Part shown: in pieces, positions 1-6,319 of the stretch
Layout of the letters: every line of letters begins with the position of its first letter
Numbering within the stretch: position 1 is the first letter of the stretch
NCBI GenBank assembly: GCA_026985755.1
Contig: JALSPX010000188.1
Coordinates: forward strand, 1-9,669
DNA length: 9,669 nucleotides
Direction: 5' to 3'
Source of the DNA: Sulfurovum sp.
GTDB taxonomy: Bacteria > Campylobacterota > Campylobacteria > Campylobacterales > Sulfurovaceae
Position numbers and translations under genes: made by a program
The notes under the pieces: model-generated
What the model saw: only the letters and a program-made list of their open reading frames with translations
Told to the model about the DNA's origin: nothing
The model's database searches: none

Positions 1-33
1 CAATAGAGTATAAAGGGCACCTCAAATATTAAA

Positions 34-40
34 AAAGGAG
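34..40 (+). promoter_or_regulatory. Shine-Dalgarno site of the superoxide dismutase gene
   Basis: AAAGGAG ends 5 nt before the ATG at 46. It is the strongest ribosome binding site on the left side of the window and fixes the sodB start. Confidence 0.75.
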
Positions 41-45
41 TTATT

Positions 46-717
46 ATGGCTATACAATTAATAGATTTACCTTTTGCACAAGATGCACTCGAACCAATTA
101 TTTCAAAAGAGACTATTCAATATCATTATGGGAAACATCATCAAGCATATGTAAACAACACAAATGCACTTATAAAAGATACGGAACTTGATAATGAAAT
201 ACTTTTAATAGATATTATAAAAAATAGTGATGGTATGTTATTTAACAATGCTGCGCAGGCATTTAACCATGAATTTTACTGGATGTGTCTTACCCCTGAC
301 CCTTTACCACCAAGTGCAAAGTTTCTAGAGCTTATTACACGTGATTTTGGTTCTTTCGAGTCTTTCAAAGATGAGTTTTTATCTAAAGCTGCCACTCTCT
401 TTGGTTCAGGATGGGTATGGTTAGAACTAGATATCCATGAGAAATTAATCATTACCCAACGTGCCAATGCAGATACCCCGATTGTACATCATCATACACC
501 ATTACTTACTATGGATGTATGGGAACATGCCTATTATATAGATTATAGAAACGATAGAAAAAAATATCTTGAATCCCTTTGGGATTTAATAGACTGGAAA
601 TTTGTAGCTTCAAATGTCATTGAGTATTATAATGATCTTACTCAACCTTGTAAAGATAACAGTGAACTCTGTACCTATATAGAACAGATGCAAGATTTAA
701 ATGAGGTGCGTACTTAA
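46..717 (+). CDS. sodB: Superoxide dismutase, Fe type, with a short C-terminal extension
   Basis: Cytoplasmic enzyme that dismutates superoxide to oxygen and hydrogen peroxide. The four metal ligands of the Fe/Mn family are visible: His27 (in YHYGKHH), His75 (in AAQAFNHEFYW), and Asp157 and His161 (in DVWEHAYY). Gln71 in the NNAAQ segment is the outer-sphere glutamine placed as in iron enzymes, so iron is the likely metal; cambialistic use cannot be excluded. GSGWVWL (120-126) is the usual family block. The protein has 223 residues against about 193-200 for bacterial FeSODs. The excess lies after the last core helix (about 199-223), is acidic, and carries Cys202 and Cys209, which are not part of the known fold. 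No signal peptide. The ATG start is preceded by AAAGGAG at 34-40 with good spacing. The next gene follows after 33 bp on the same strand, so the two may be cotranscribed. Confidence 0.95.
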   Translation: MAIQLIDLPFAQDALEPIISKETIQYHYGKHHQAYVNNTNALIKDTELDNEILLIDIIKNSDGMLFNNAAQAFNHEFYWMCLTPDPLPPSAKFLELITRDFGSFESFKDEFLSKAATLFGSGWVWLELDIHEKLIITQRANADTPIVHHHTPLLTMDVWEHAYYIDYRNDRKKYLESLWDLIDWKFVASNVIEYYNDLTQPCKDNSELCTYIEQMQDLNEVRT

Positions 718-726
718 GGGTACCTC
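703..726 (+). other. Small hairpin at the end of sodB, possible weak terminator
   Basis: GAGGTGC (703-709) pairs with GTACCTC (720-726), seven pairs including one G-U, with a 10-nt loop that contains the sodB stop codon. No T-run follows, so this is not a classical intrinsic terminator. The right arm is part of the AAGGGYACCTC motif also seen at 13-23 and 6289-6299. Confidence 0.3.
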
Positions 727-750
727 AACGAAAACTTGTTATGATAACAT

Positions 751-1656
751 ATGATTTTTGATGAGAAAACCCTTAACAATATAAAGAATTTATCTTTTGG
801 AAATACCCAAAAAATATCTTCTACTCACCGTAATAAGCGTTCCAATATGATGCTTAATCCCCTCAACCTCAAACATCTCAATCGTATGGATGAAAGTGAG
901 GCAGATATGATAACGCTCAATCTAGAAGATGCCATTGCCCCTTCTCGAAAAAAAGAAGCACTTCATAACATAGCTCTGTTCCTCTCTCATATGCAACACT
1001 CCAATAGCTTTATCATCGTGCGTGTCAATCCATTAGATGAAGGTGGAGCTGAGGAGATAGCTTTTCTTAATGACTTCTCTTTTGATGCTGTGCGTGTAGC
1101 CAAAATCAAAACACAAGTAGAAGTAGCCCAAGCCCTTACCCTACTTAGTAATGACAAAGAGCTACATATCTCACTAGAGACCAAAGAGGCTTTTGAAAAT
1201 CTAAGTACCCTAGGCATAGACCCACGTCTCACTACTGCCAATTTGGGGATATTAGATTTACTTACCTCTCTTGGCTTATCACAATCTATCGTTACAGAGG
1301 GTAACCCAACCATAGATTATATACTCTCCAAGTTTCTCGTAGATGCAAAAATAGCAGGCATCCACCCTATAAGCTTTATGTTTCAAGCGTATAATGACAC
1401 GGATAGCTTCAGACAATGGTGCAAAAGAGAGAAGATGATGGGATATACTTCCAAGGCCTGCATGGGTCCCAAACAAGTAGCTATTGCCAATGAAATCTTT
1501 GGAGTAACTAATAAGGAACGTAAACGAGCACAACACATTAAAAAACGATTTGAAGAAGAGTCAGCACAAAGCAACCATGGTTTTATGGATGAAAAATATG
1601 GTTTTATAGACGAGCCTATTTATCGAGATGCTTTACTTACCCTAGAAAAATATTAG
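751..1656 (+). CDS. CitE-like HpcH/HpaI aldolase/citrate lyase family protein (probable CoA-ester lyase)
   Basis: TIM-barrel protein of the CitE/malyl-CoA/citramalyl-CoA lyase superfamily, which cleaves or forms C-C bonds in CoA thioesters with Mg2+. Family landmarks in order: LNLEDAIAPSRK (56-67) with Glu59-Asp60; FIIVRVNP (87-94) with the substrate-binding Arg91; VAKIKT (116-121), the degenerate equivalent of the PK strand; Glu143 in ISLETKEA and Asp169 in NLGILDLLTSLG, the usual pair of acidic metal ligands. The C-terminal block GYTSKACMGPKQVAIANEIF (about 240-259) aligns with the family's GK-IHP-Q segment but has Met-Gly in place of Ile-His. No CitD or CitF lies nearby, so this is a stand-alone member and not a citrate lyase beta subunit in context; the substrate cannot be named. 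Two in-frame stops at 742-747 make ATG 751 the first possible start, but it has no clear ribosome binding site. A later start at Met33/34 would cut into a non-conserved N-terminal extension only. Confidence 0.8.
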   Translation: MIFDEKTLNNIKNLSFGNTQKISSTHRNKRSNMMLNPLNLKHLNRMDESEADMITLNLEDAIAPSRKKEALHNIALFLSHMQHSNSFIIVRVNPLDEGGAEEIAFLNDFSFDAVRVAKIKTQVEVAQALTLLSNDKELHISLETKEAFENLSTLGIDPRLTTANLGILDLLTSLGLSQSIVTEGNPTIDYILSKFLVDAKIAGIHPISFMFQAYNDTDSFRQWCKREKMMGYTSKACMGPKQVAIANEIFGVTNKERKRAQHIKKRFEEESAQSNHGFMDEKYGFIDEPIYRDALLTLEKY

Positions 1657-1663
1657 GGGTCTG

Positions 1664-1704
1664 GTGATTTGTAATTTGTTGCAAAGCAATGAATTATAAA
1701 TCAC
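1664..1704. repeat. 19-bp hairpin with a 3-nt loop
   Basis: Arms 1664-1682 and 1686-1704 pair along their whole length around an AAA loop: 16 Watson-Crick pairs and three G-T wobbles on the + strand RNA. It begins 8 nt after the stop of the CitE-like gene. No T-run follows. It could act as a transcription or mRNA 3' end, or be a dispersed palindromic element; the wobble pairs keep the RNA stem on the + strand better than on the - strand. Confidence 0.65.
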
Positions 1705-1706
1705 AT

Positions 1707-1735
1707 GACTCCCTACGACTGACTCCCTACAACTC
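1707..1735. repeat. Tandem imperfect 14-nt direct repeat
   Basis: GACTCCCTACGACT (1707-1720) is followed at once by GACTCCCTACAACT (1721-1734), differing at one base. It sits directly after the 19-bp hairpin and 14 nt before the ribosome binding site of the transglycosylase gene. The hairpin and the tandem copies together look like a small non-coding repeat element. Confidence 0.6.
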
Positions 1736-1746
1736 GAATTGAAAAC

Positions 1747-1752
1747 AAAGGA
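1747..1752 (+). promoter_or_regulatory. Ribosome binding site deciding the TTG start of mltB
   Basis: AAAGGA ends 6 nt before TTG 1759. With the signal peptide that this start restores, it supports the unusual start codon. Confidence 0.65.
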
Positions 1753-1758
1753 AACACA

Positions 1759-2742
1759 TTGAGAACCATCAAATTACTATTAGTAATGACTCTATTATTT
1801 AGCGCACTACCTGCCAATGATGACAGACCACCTATAGCCTATAATTTCTTGGCAAAACAAGAGGTAAAGAATTTTATAAACATGATGGTTAACAAATACC
1901 ACTTCAAACGTAGTTATGTCACTGCTGTACTTAAATCTGCGAAACTAGACAGAGATACCCTAGCCAGATATACAGGAAAATTTAAGAAAAATAGCACCAT
2001 AGGTACATGGGAACGTTTCAAACTGCATGTTGTAAACCCTGAGACTTTTGAAGAAGCCAGAGTCTTTAAAAAGAGACACTACAAGATGCTCAAACGTGCC
2101 CAAAAAGTCTACAAAGTCGATATGAACTATATTGTCGGATTTTTAGGGGTAGAGAGTCACTTTGGTAACTATACAGGTGATTATAATATCTTGGATGCCC
2201 TTGCTACACTGGCTTTTCATCCTAACCGTATGAAAAAACTTTTTAAATCCGAACTCAAACACCTCTTTTTATTTGCCAGAGAAAAACACTATGACATTAC
2301 TAAGCTTGAAGGCTCTTTTGCAGGGGCAATGGGCTGTGTACAGCAACTCCCTTCTGTCGCACGCAAGTTTAACTATGATTTCGATGGGGATGGTGCGAGT
2401 GTCTGGGATATAGATGATTGTATAGGAAGTATCGCAAAATTTATGCATCATAATGGCTGGCATAATGGTAAAGTCGTTGCAGTGCCAACAAAGGTCAATG
2501 TAAAACGCTTCACAAGACTCAAAGCAAGCCACAAAAGAACCATACCCGTTAAAAGCATATATAGAGCTGGTGTCAAACCTCTAAAGCCATTTAACGAGCC
2601 TAAAGCCTATCTACTCAAACTACGTAACAAAACCCATGATGACATATGGTTAGGTGGCAAAAACTTTAGGGTACTCACACGCTATAACAATGCATCCACC
2701 TATGGAATGGCTATACACCTTATAGCCCAAAAAGTCAAATAG
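1759..2742 (+). CDS. mltB: Exported MltB-type lytic murein transglycosylase (SLT-2 family)
   Basis: Cleaves the glycan strand of peptidoglycan between MurNAc and GlcNAc, leaving 1,6-anhydro ends; acts in the periplasm. Residues 1-19 form a signal peptide (Arg2/Lys5, hydrophobic 6-17, ALPA before Asn20). No lipobox cysteine follows, so the mature form should be soluble, unlike the outer-membrane lipoprotein MltB of E. coli. The catalytic Glu132 lies in GVESHFG followed by NILDALATLAF, and the second signature GSFAGAMG-QQLPS (185-199) plus DFDGDG-WDIDDCIGSIAKFM (207-229) match MltB closely. The C-terminal GMAIHLIAQKV is the usual family end. Cys193 and Cys221 fall in conserved blocks and could form a disulfide. 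The start is a TTG; AAAGGA (1747-1752) is well spaced from it, and starting at the ATG at 1786 would destroy the signal peptide. The 3' end overlaps the opposing GGDEF-EAL gene by 8 bp. Confidence 0.9.
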   Translation: MRTIKLLLVMTLLFSALPANDDRPPIAYNFLAKQEVKNFINMMVNKYHFKRSYVTAVLKSAKLDRDTLARYTGKFKKNSTIGTWERFKLHVVNPETFEEARVFKKRHYKMLKRAQKVYKVDMNYIVGFLGVESHFGNYTGDYNILDALATLAFHPNRMKKLFKSELKHLFLFAREKHYDITKLEGSFAGAMGCVQQLPSVARKFNYDFDGDGASVWDIDDCIGSIAKFMHHNGWHNGKVVAVPTKVNVKRFTRLKASHKRTIPVKSIYRAGVKPLKPFNEPKAYLLKLRNKTHDDIWLGGKNFRVLTRYNNASTYGMAIHLIAQKVK

Positions 2743-4615
2743 TATTTTGTTTTAATTTTCGTGATTTCTCCTTCAAAAGTAAAATTTCAAAATCACCTTT
2801 TTTCATGGGTTTTGCAAAATAGTAGCCTTGGAATATATGACATTCATGATCTATCAGGAATCTAAACTGATCTCCTGTTTCAACACCTTCTGCCACAACA
2901 CTTAAGTCAAATATTTTGGCTAATGTAAAAATCGTTTTTATCATCATTTCATCTGAATTACTTTCTCCTAAACGATTCACAAAAGCTCTGTCTATTTTTA
3001 ATTCATCTATAGGCATTTCTCGTAAATAACTTAATGATGAATATCCTGTACCAAAATCATCCATAGAAAAACGTATACCTAATTTTTTTACCTCTTTTAT
3101 GGTTTTCACTATATATTCAAAATCTTCTGCTAAAAGTGTTTCTGTAATTTCGAAAATAACTTTTTGACGCATATTTACTGTGAGATAACGCTCACAAAGA
3201 TGTGTGATGTGGTTTACAAAAGATTCATCCAATAACTGACGTACACTAATATTGATTGAAAACTGTTCTAATTGTGTGATTTCCTCTTCCCAATACTTTA
3301 ATGTCTTAAACGACTCTTCTACAATATAATTTCCCAACTCTAGAATGATGCCAGTCTTTTCAGCGATAGCTATGAATTCAACGGGAGAAACAAAGCCCAA
3401 TACTTTATTGTGCCATCGAACCAAAACTTCACACCCTATAATCTCTTCTTTTTCGTTCACTTGTGCTTGATAATTTAAGGTAATTTCGTTCTCTTTCAAT
3501 GCAAAATAGAGTTTTCGTTCTATCTCTAGTTCATTGTTTACTTGTTGTGCAAGCGCTTTATTAAAATGTACTGTACCATCACGACCTTCGGCTTTTGCTT
3601 CATACATAGCAATATCGACTTCTTTCATGACTTGATTTGTTTTTTTAGTACTTTTATCAATAAATTTTATACCCATACTTGCCGAAATATGTAAGTGATT
3701 ATAATCAATAATATATGTACTTTTTAAAAGTTGCCCTATCGTTTTAGAAAAAGATTCTGCAGAGTGTGCACACTCCTCAATCGTATCAAACTCATAACTT
3801 ACAATCATAAACTCATCACCACCAATACGTGCTATTAAATGTGATTTTTCACAATATTCCTTAATACGATTTGATACTTCTAGCAGCAGTTTATCTCCTA
3901 TATCATGTCCCAATGAATCATTGATAGTTTTAAAATGATCTAAATCTATCAATAAAATATAAGCAAACTTATTATTTTTTTTAAAGGCATAAAGCATTTG
4001 ATCTAAATAGTCTATAAAATAACGACGATTATAGAGCCCTGTAAGAGAGTCATGCTGTGCCTGATAATAGATTTGCTGTATCAATGCATTACTATTGTGA
4101 GAAGAGTAAAGTAGTAGTCCTAAAAATATCACTGCAAATGCAGAAGCAAAGTAGGCATATGCCTCTTGTACACTCAAAAAATAGATCATCAAAGGATACA
4201 TCAAAAGTAAAACGATAGGTACCACAAGTTTCTTGTCAGAAAACAAAAATGAAGAAGCAATTACAGAGGCACCAATTTGTGTAAAAATAACAACCAAATG
4301 CATATTATGTTCATTTTTTTCTACATATAAAATAAATATAATAGTCCATAGCCCAAAAATAACATACATAAATAGTCTTACTTTTTGATACCATGATTCT
4401 AATTGATGAATATCTACATGTTTATATCTAAATTGACGATAAAGATGCCATCCCCATAAAGAAACAACCACCATAGCACCATACCATAAGTTTGCAGGGT
4501 ATAAAACATCTTGTATATAGCATAAAGAGACAAAACCAAGTCCGGTCAGTAGAGACCATCCCACCAATAATAATATCTGTTTTTGTAAATAATCATAAAA
4601 TTTTTCTTGATTCAT
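2735..4615 (-). CDS. Membrane-bound GGDEF-EAL protein (c-di-GMP synthesis/breakdown)
   Basis: Inner-membrane protein that may make and/or hydrolyse cyclic di-GMP. From the ATG at 4615 it has 626 residues. About six membrane segments (roughly 13-32, 42-58, 79-97, 106-125, 130-148, 153-171) form an unrecognised sensor module. The GGDEF domain (about 185-355) has HDSLTGLYNRR, Asp224 in LIDLDHFK and an intact GGDEF at 265-269, but the position of the inhibitory RxxD site reads EKSH, so product inhibition there is not expected. The EAL domain (about 360-615) reads EVL at 396-398 and keeps the catalytic set Asn455, Glu489 (FEITE), Asp519-Asp520 (DDFGTGYSS), Lys540, Glu576 (VAEGVET) and Gln596, so phosphodiesterase activity is likely. 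An in-frame TTG at 4642 would add 9 residues; neither start has a good ribosome binding site. It follows hspR by 77 bp (50 bp if the TTG is used) on the same strand and overlaps mltB tail to tail. Confidence 0.9.
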   Translation of the reverse strand: MNQEKFYDYLQKQILLLVGWSLLTGLGFVSLCYIQDVLYPANLWYGAMVVVSLWGWHLYRQFRYKHVDIHQLESWYQKVRLFMYVIFGLWTIIFILYVEKNEHNMHLVVIFTQIGASVIASSFLFSDKKLVVPIVLLLMYPLMIYFLSVQEAYAYFASAFAVIFLGLLLYSSHNSNALIQQIYYQAQHDSLTGLYNRRYFIDYLDQMLYAFKKNNKFAYILLIDLDHFKTINDSLGHDIGDKLLLEVSNRIKEYCEKSHLIARIGGDEFMIVSYEFDTIEECAHSAESFSKTIGQLLKSTYIIDYNHLHISASMGIKFIDKSTKKTNQVMKEVDIAMYEAKAEGRDGTVHFNKALAQQVNNELEIERKLYFALKENEITLNYQAQVNEKEEIIGCEVLVRWHNKVLGFVSPVEFIAIAEKTGIILELGNYIVEESFKTLKYWEEEITQLEQFSINISVRQLLDESFVNHITHLCERYLTVNMRQKVIFEITETLLAEDFEYIVKTIKEVKKLGIRFSMDDFGTGYSSLSYLREMPIDELKIDRAFVNRLGESNSDEMMIKTIFTLAKIFDLSVVAEGVETGDQFRFLIDHECHIFQGYYFAKPMKKGDFEILLLKEKSRKLKQNTI

Positions 4616-4692
4616 AAGAGTATTATATACTTTTAAAATCAAAGTAACGCTATACTTTTTTTATTTTAAATTACAAAAAACGCTAACACTAT

Positions 4693-5064
4693 TTACTCTT
4701 CAAAAATAATAATATCATAAGCACTAGTGGTTACAAGTGACTTACTTGTATGTACAGAACCATTTCGATTTACTTTACTAAGTTCTTCCCTTAACTCATT
4801 AATCTCTTTTTGCATTTCATCTATCTGTTCTTTAAGTTGTAGTGCAATATCTACACCTGCAAGATTCACACCCATTTGACGAGTGAGCCGTAAAATAAGC
4901 TTCATACGATCAATATCTCTTTGAGAATACAAACGCATTCGACCTTGAGTCCGTGAGGGTTCAACTAATCCCTCTCTTTCATATTGTCTTAATGTTTGTG
5001 GATGAATGTTCAACATCGTTGCCACAACAGAGATAAGATATACTGGTTCATCATAACTATGCAT
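4693..5064 (-). CDS. hspR: HspR, MerR-family heat-shock transcriptional repressor
   Basis: DNA-binding repressor of chaperone genes that recognises HAIR inverted repeats. Residues 9-56 carry the MerR-type winged helix-turn-helix in its HspR form: YLISVVATMLNIHPQTLRQYEREGLVEPSRT, then the wing GRMRLYSQRDIDRMK. LTRQMGVNLAGVDIALQL (60-77) is typical of HspR rather than other MerR regulators, and 75-98 is a predicted coiled coil for dimerisation. There are no effector-binding cysteines. Length 123 matches HspR of Helicobacter and Campylobacter. The ATG is preceded by AAAGGAG (5072-5078 on the complementary strand), and only 17 bp separate it from the dnaJ stop, so the two genes are one operon. 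In related bacteria HspR works with a chaperone co-repressor and represses its own operon; the operator at 5994-6014 fits that. Confidence 0.95.
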   Translation of the reverse strand: MHSYDEPVYLISVVATMLNIHPQTLRQYEREGLVEPSRTQGRMRLYSQRDIDRMKLILRLTRQMGVNLAGVDIALQLKEQIDEMQKEINELREELSKVNRNGSVHTSKSLVTTSAYDIIIFEE

Positions 5065-5081
5065 AATACCTCTCCTTTAGA

Positions 5082-5936
5082 TTATAATTTTTCTTCTAAC
5101 ATCTTTTTTAAATCTGCATCTAAAGTATCGACATCAGGAAGTACAACATTGGCGATAAGATACAAATCACCCTTCATCGCTGTCTTTCTATCTGGAACAC
5201 CTTTACCTTTGAGCCTAAATTTTTGACCATTCTTAGTATTTTTTGGTACTTTTAGCGAAACCTCCTTCTCAGGAGTTTGTACAGCAATTTTCCCACCAAA
5301 CAAGGCTTCTTTGAGTGGTACATCAAATGTTTTGTATAGATCTTGTCCTTTTCTATCGTATTCACTTGAGTCTGCTATTTCAACCTTGATAAGTAAATCA
5401 CCTTTATGCCCTTGATGCGTTTTACCTTTGCCTCTTACACGTAGTGTTTCACCACTTTTAATACCTCCAGGTATTTTAATATCAAAACTTTCACCTTCAA
5501 CATTAATACTATATTTACCACCTTGTACTGCAGTCATAAAAGGTATAGTAATACGGGCATGTACATCTAAATCTGGTGTACCAAAGCCCCCACCAAAACC
5601 TCCAAATCCACCTTGAGCACCAGAGAAACCTCCGCCACCACCAAACATCTGACGTAGTATCTCATCGAGGTCTACACCTCCACCTTGACCTTGGGCAAAA
5701 TCATGGAAATTTTGACCCCCGAACATCTGATCACCAAACTGATCATACTGTGCTTTTTTCTGCTCATCTGAGAGTACTTCATAGGCTGCGTTAATCTCTT
5801 TAAACTTATCTACCGCAGACTCATCTTTATTGATATCTGGATGATACTTTCTTGCTAGTTTTCTATAAGCTTTTTTGATTTCATCAGCACTTGCATTTTC
5901 GCTCACACCGAGTGTTTCATATAAACTTTTTGCCAT
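5082..5936 (-). CDS. cbpA: CbpA-type DnaJ co-chaperone (type B Hsp40, no zinc finger)
   Basis: Co-chaperone that delivers unfolded clients to DnaK and stimulates its ATPase; cytoplasmic and possibly nucleoid associated. The J domain is residues 4-69 with the essential HPD at 32-34 and the usual EINAAYEVLSD helix. A Gly/Phe-rich linker spans about 72-119 (FGGGGGF and FGGFGGGFG runs). Two beta-barrel client-binding domains follow (about 121-195 and 196-270). The four CxxCxGxG zinc motifs of true DnaJ are absent, which makes it class B/CbpA-like; 284 residues is normal for that class. The start ATG has AGGAT upstream. It is the first gene of the dnaJ-hspR operon, the order found for cbpA-hspR in Helicobacter and Campylobacter. 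A HAIR-like operator lies upstream next to the promoter, so heat-shock derepression is likely. Confidence 0.93.
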   Translation of the reverse strand: MAKSLYETLGVSENASADEIKKAYRKLARKYHPDINKDESAVDKFKEINAAYEVLSDEQKKAQYDQFGDQMFGGQNFHDFAQGQGGGVDLDEILRQMFGGGGGFSGAQGGFGGFGGGFGTPDLDVHARITIPFMTAVQGGKYSINVEGESFDIKIPGGIKSGETLRVRGKGKTHQGHKGDLLIKVEIADSSEYDRKGQDLYKTFDVPLKEALFGGKIAVQTPEKEVSLKVPKNTKNGQKFRLKGKGVPDRKTAMKGDLYLIANVVLPDVDTLDADLKKMLEEKL

Positions 5937-5979
5937 TTTTCTATCCTACATTGTAATATTATCTTTTTTTCTTAGATGA

Positions 5980-5985
5980 ATTATA
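5980..5985 (-). promoter_or_regulatory. -10 box of the dnaJ-hspR promoter
   Basis: Reads TATAAT on the - strand and is preceded by TG plus one base (extended -10). TGACTT lies 17 bp upstream as a weak -35. Transcription would start near 5973, giving a leader of about 37 nt. The HAIR operator starts 8 bp upstream and covers the -35 region. Confidence 0.65.
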
Positions 5986-5993
5986 TCAAAAAG

Positions 5994-6014
5994 GTTGAGT
6001 CAAAGTCAATCAAG
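5994..6014. promoter_or_regulatory. HAIR-type HspR operator
   Basis: GTTGAGT, seven bases, AATCAAG on the + strand. The HAIR consensus is CTTGAGT-N7-ACTCAAG, so 12 of 14 half-site bases agree and the spacing is exact. It lies across the -35/spacer region of the dnaJ promoter, where a bound repressor would block RNA polymerase, and is encoded right upstream of the operon that contains hspR. It is the only such site I noticed in the window. Confidence 0.85.
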
Positions 6015-6048
6015 TTTAAAAAAATATTTTATTTATGTACAATAAACT

Positions 6049-6290
6049 ATGAATTTTATACCTATCACCGATATCCATGCTAAAAAATTAGAAATTTACC
6101 ACCAATTCCGAGAACACGCCTTCAAGACAAATGGGAATTACTCATAGGACACGAAGGAGACGGACTCTCAGAAGAGATCCTTGCTTTATGCGATGAAGTA
6201 GTCACCATAGAGATGATGGAGGGTGTGAAGAGTTTTAATGTAGGAATTGCTGCTTCTATTATGATGTATCAGTTTAAGCATAAGAGTTAA
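6049..6290 (+). pseudogene. TrmH/SpoU-family RNA methyltransferase, internally deleted remnant
   Basis: From ATG 6049 the reading frame gives MNFIPITDIHAKKLEIYHQF and continues REHAF, which looks like the start of an rRNA/tRNA ribose methyltransferase, then hits TAG at 6145-6147. In another frame from about 6120 to the TAA at 6288-6290 the translation runs KWELLIGHEGDGLSEEILAL and on to CDEVVTIEMMEGVKSFNVGIAASIMMYQF, the last two motifs of the SpoU methylase knot: the G-EG-GL block, the I-M block and the S-NV--A block. Intact relatives carry roughly 150 more residues between these two parts, including the rest of the Rossmann-like domain. So the central part has been lost and the join is out of frame (around 6118-6128). 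It is divergent from dnaJ and has no clear ribosome binding site. The methyl donor pocket cannot form from the two ends; no function is expected. Confidence 0.8.
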
Positions 6291-6319
6291 GGGCACCTCT
6301 AATAAATAAGTGCCCTTAA
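6287..6319. terminator. Hairpin between convergent genes, possible bidirectional terminator
   Basis: Perfect 10-bp arms: TTAAGGGCAC (6287-6296) and GTGCCCTTAA (6310-6319), with a 13-nt loop. It contains the stop of the methyltransferase remnant and the stop of hepT on the other strand. Neither side has a long T-run, so termination strength is uncertain. Confidence 0.5.

Noticed and set aside
741..761. ATG at 741 as start of the CitE-like gene or a leader peptide
   Set aside because: It is out of frame with the main gene and stops after six codons (TGA 759-761); no ribosome binding site.
4643..4692. Repeated TAGCGTT with adjoining A/T runs between hspR and the GGDEF-EAL gene, considered as a terminator
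   Set aside because: The two TAGCGTT copies are direct, not inverted, and form no stable stem.
5428..5794. Plus-strand open frames opposite dnaJ, rich in Pro and His
   Set aside because: They are the complement of the Gly/Phe-rich linker and client-binding domains of dnaJ; low-complexity shadow with no own start signals.
5937..6048. CIRCE element (HrcA site) upstream of dnaJ
   Set aside because: No TTAGCACTC-N9-GAGTGCTAA-like repeat; the inverted repeat present fits HAIR instead.
6049..6147. 32-residue small protein from ATG 6049
   Set aside because: Its first 25 residues match the N-terminus of an RNA methyltransferase and the downstream frame carries that family's C-terminus, so it is part of a broken gene.
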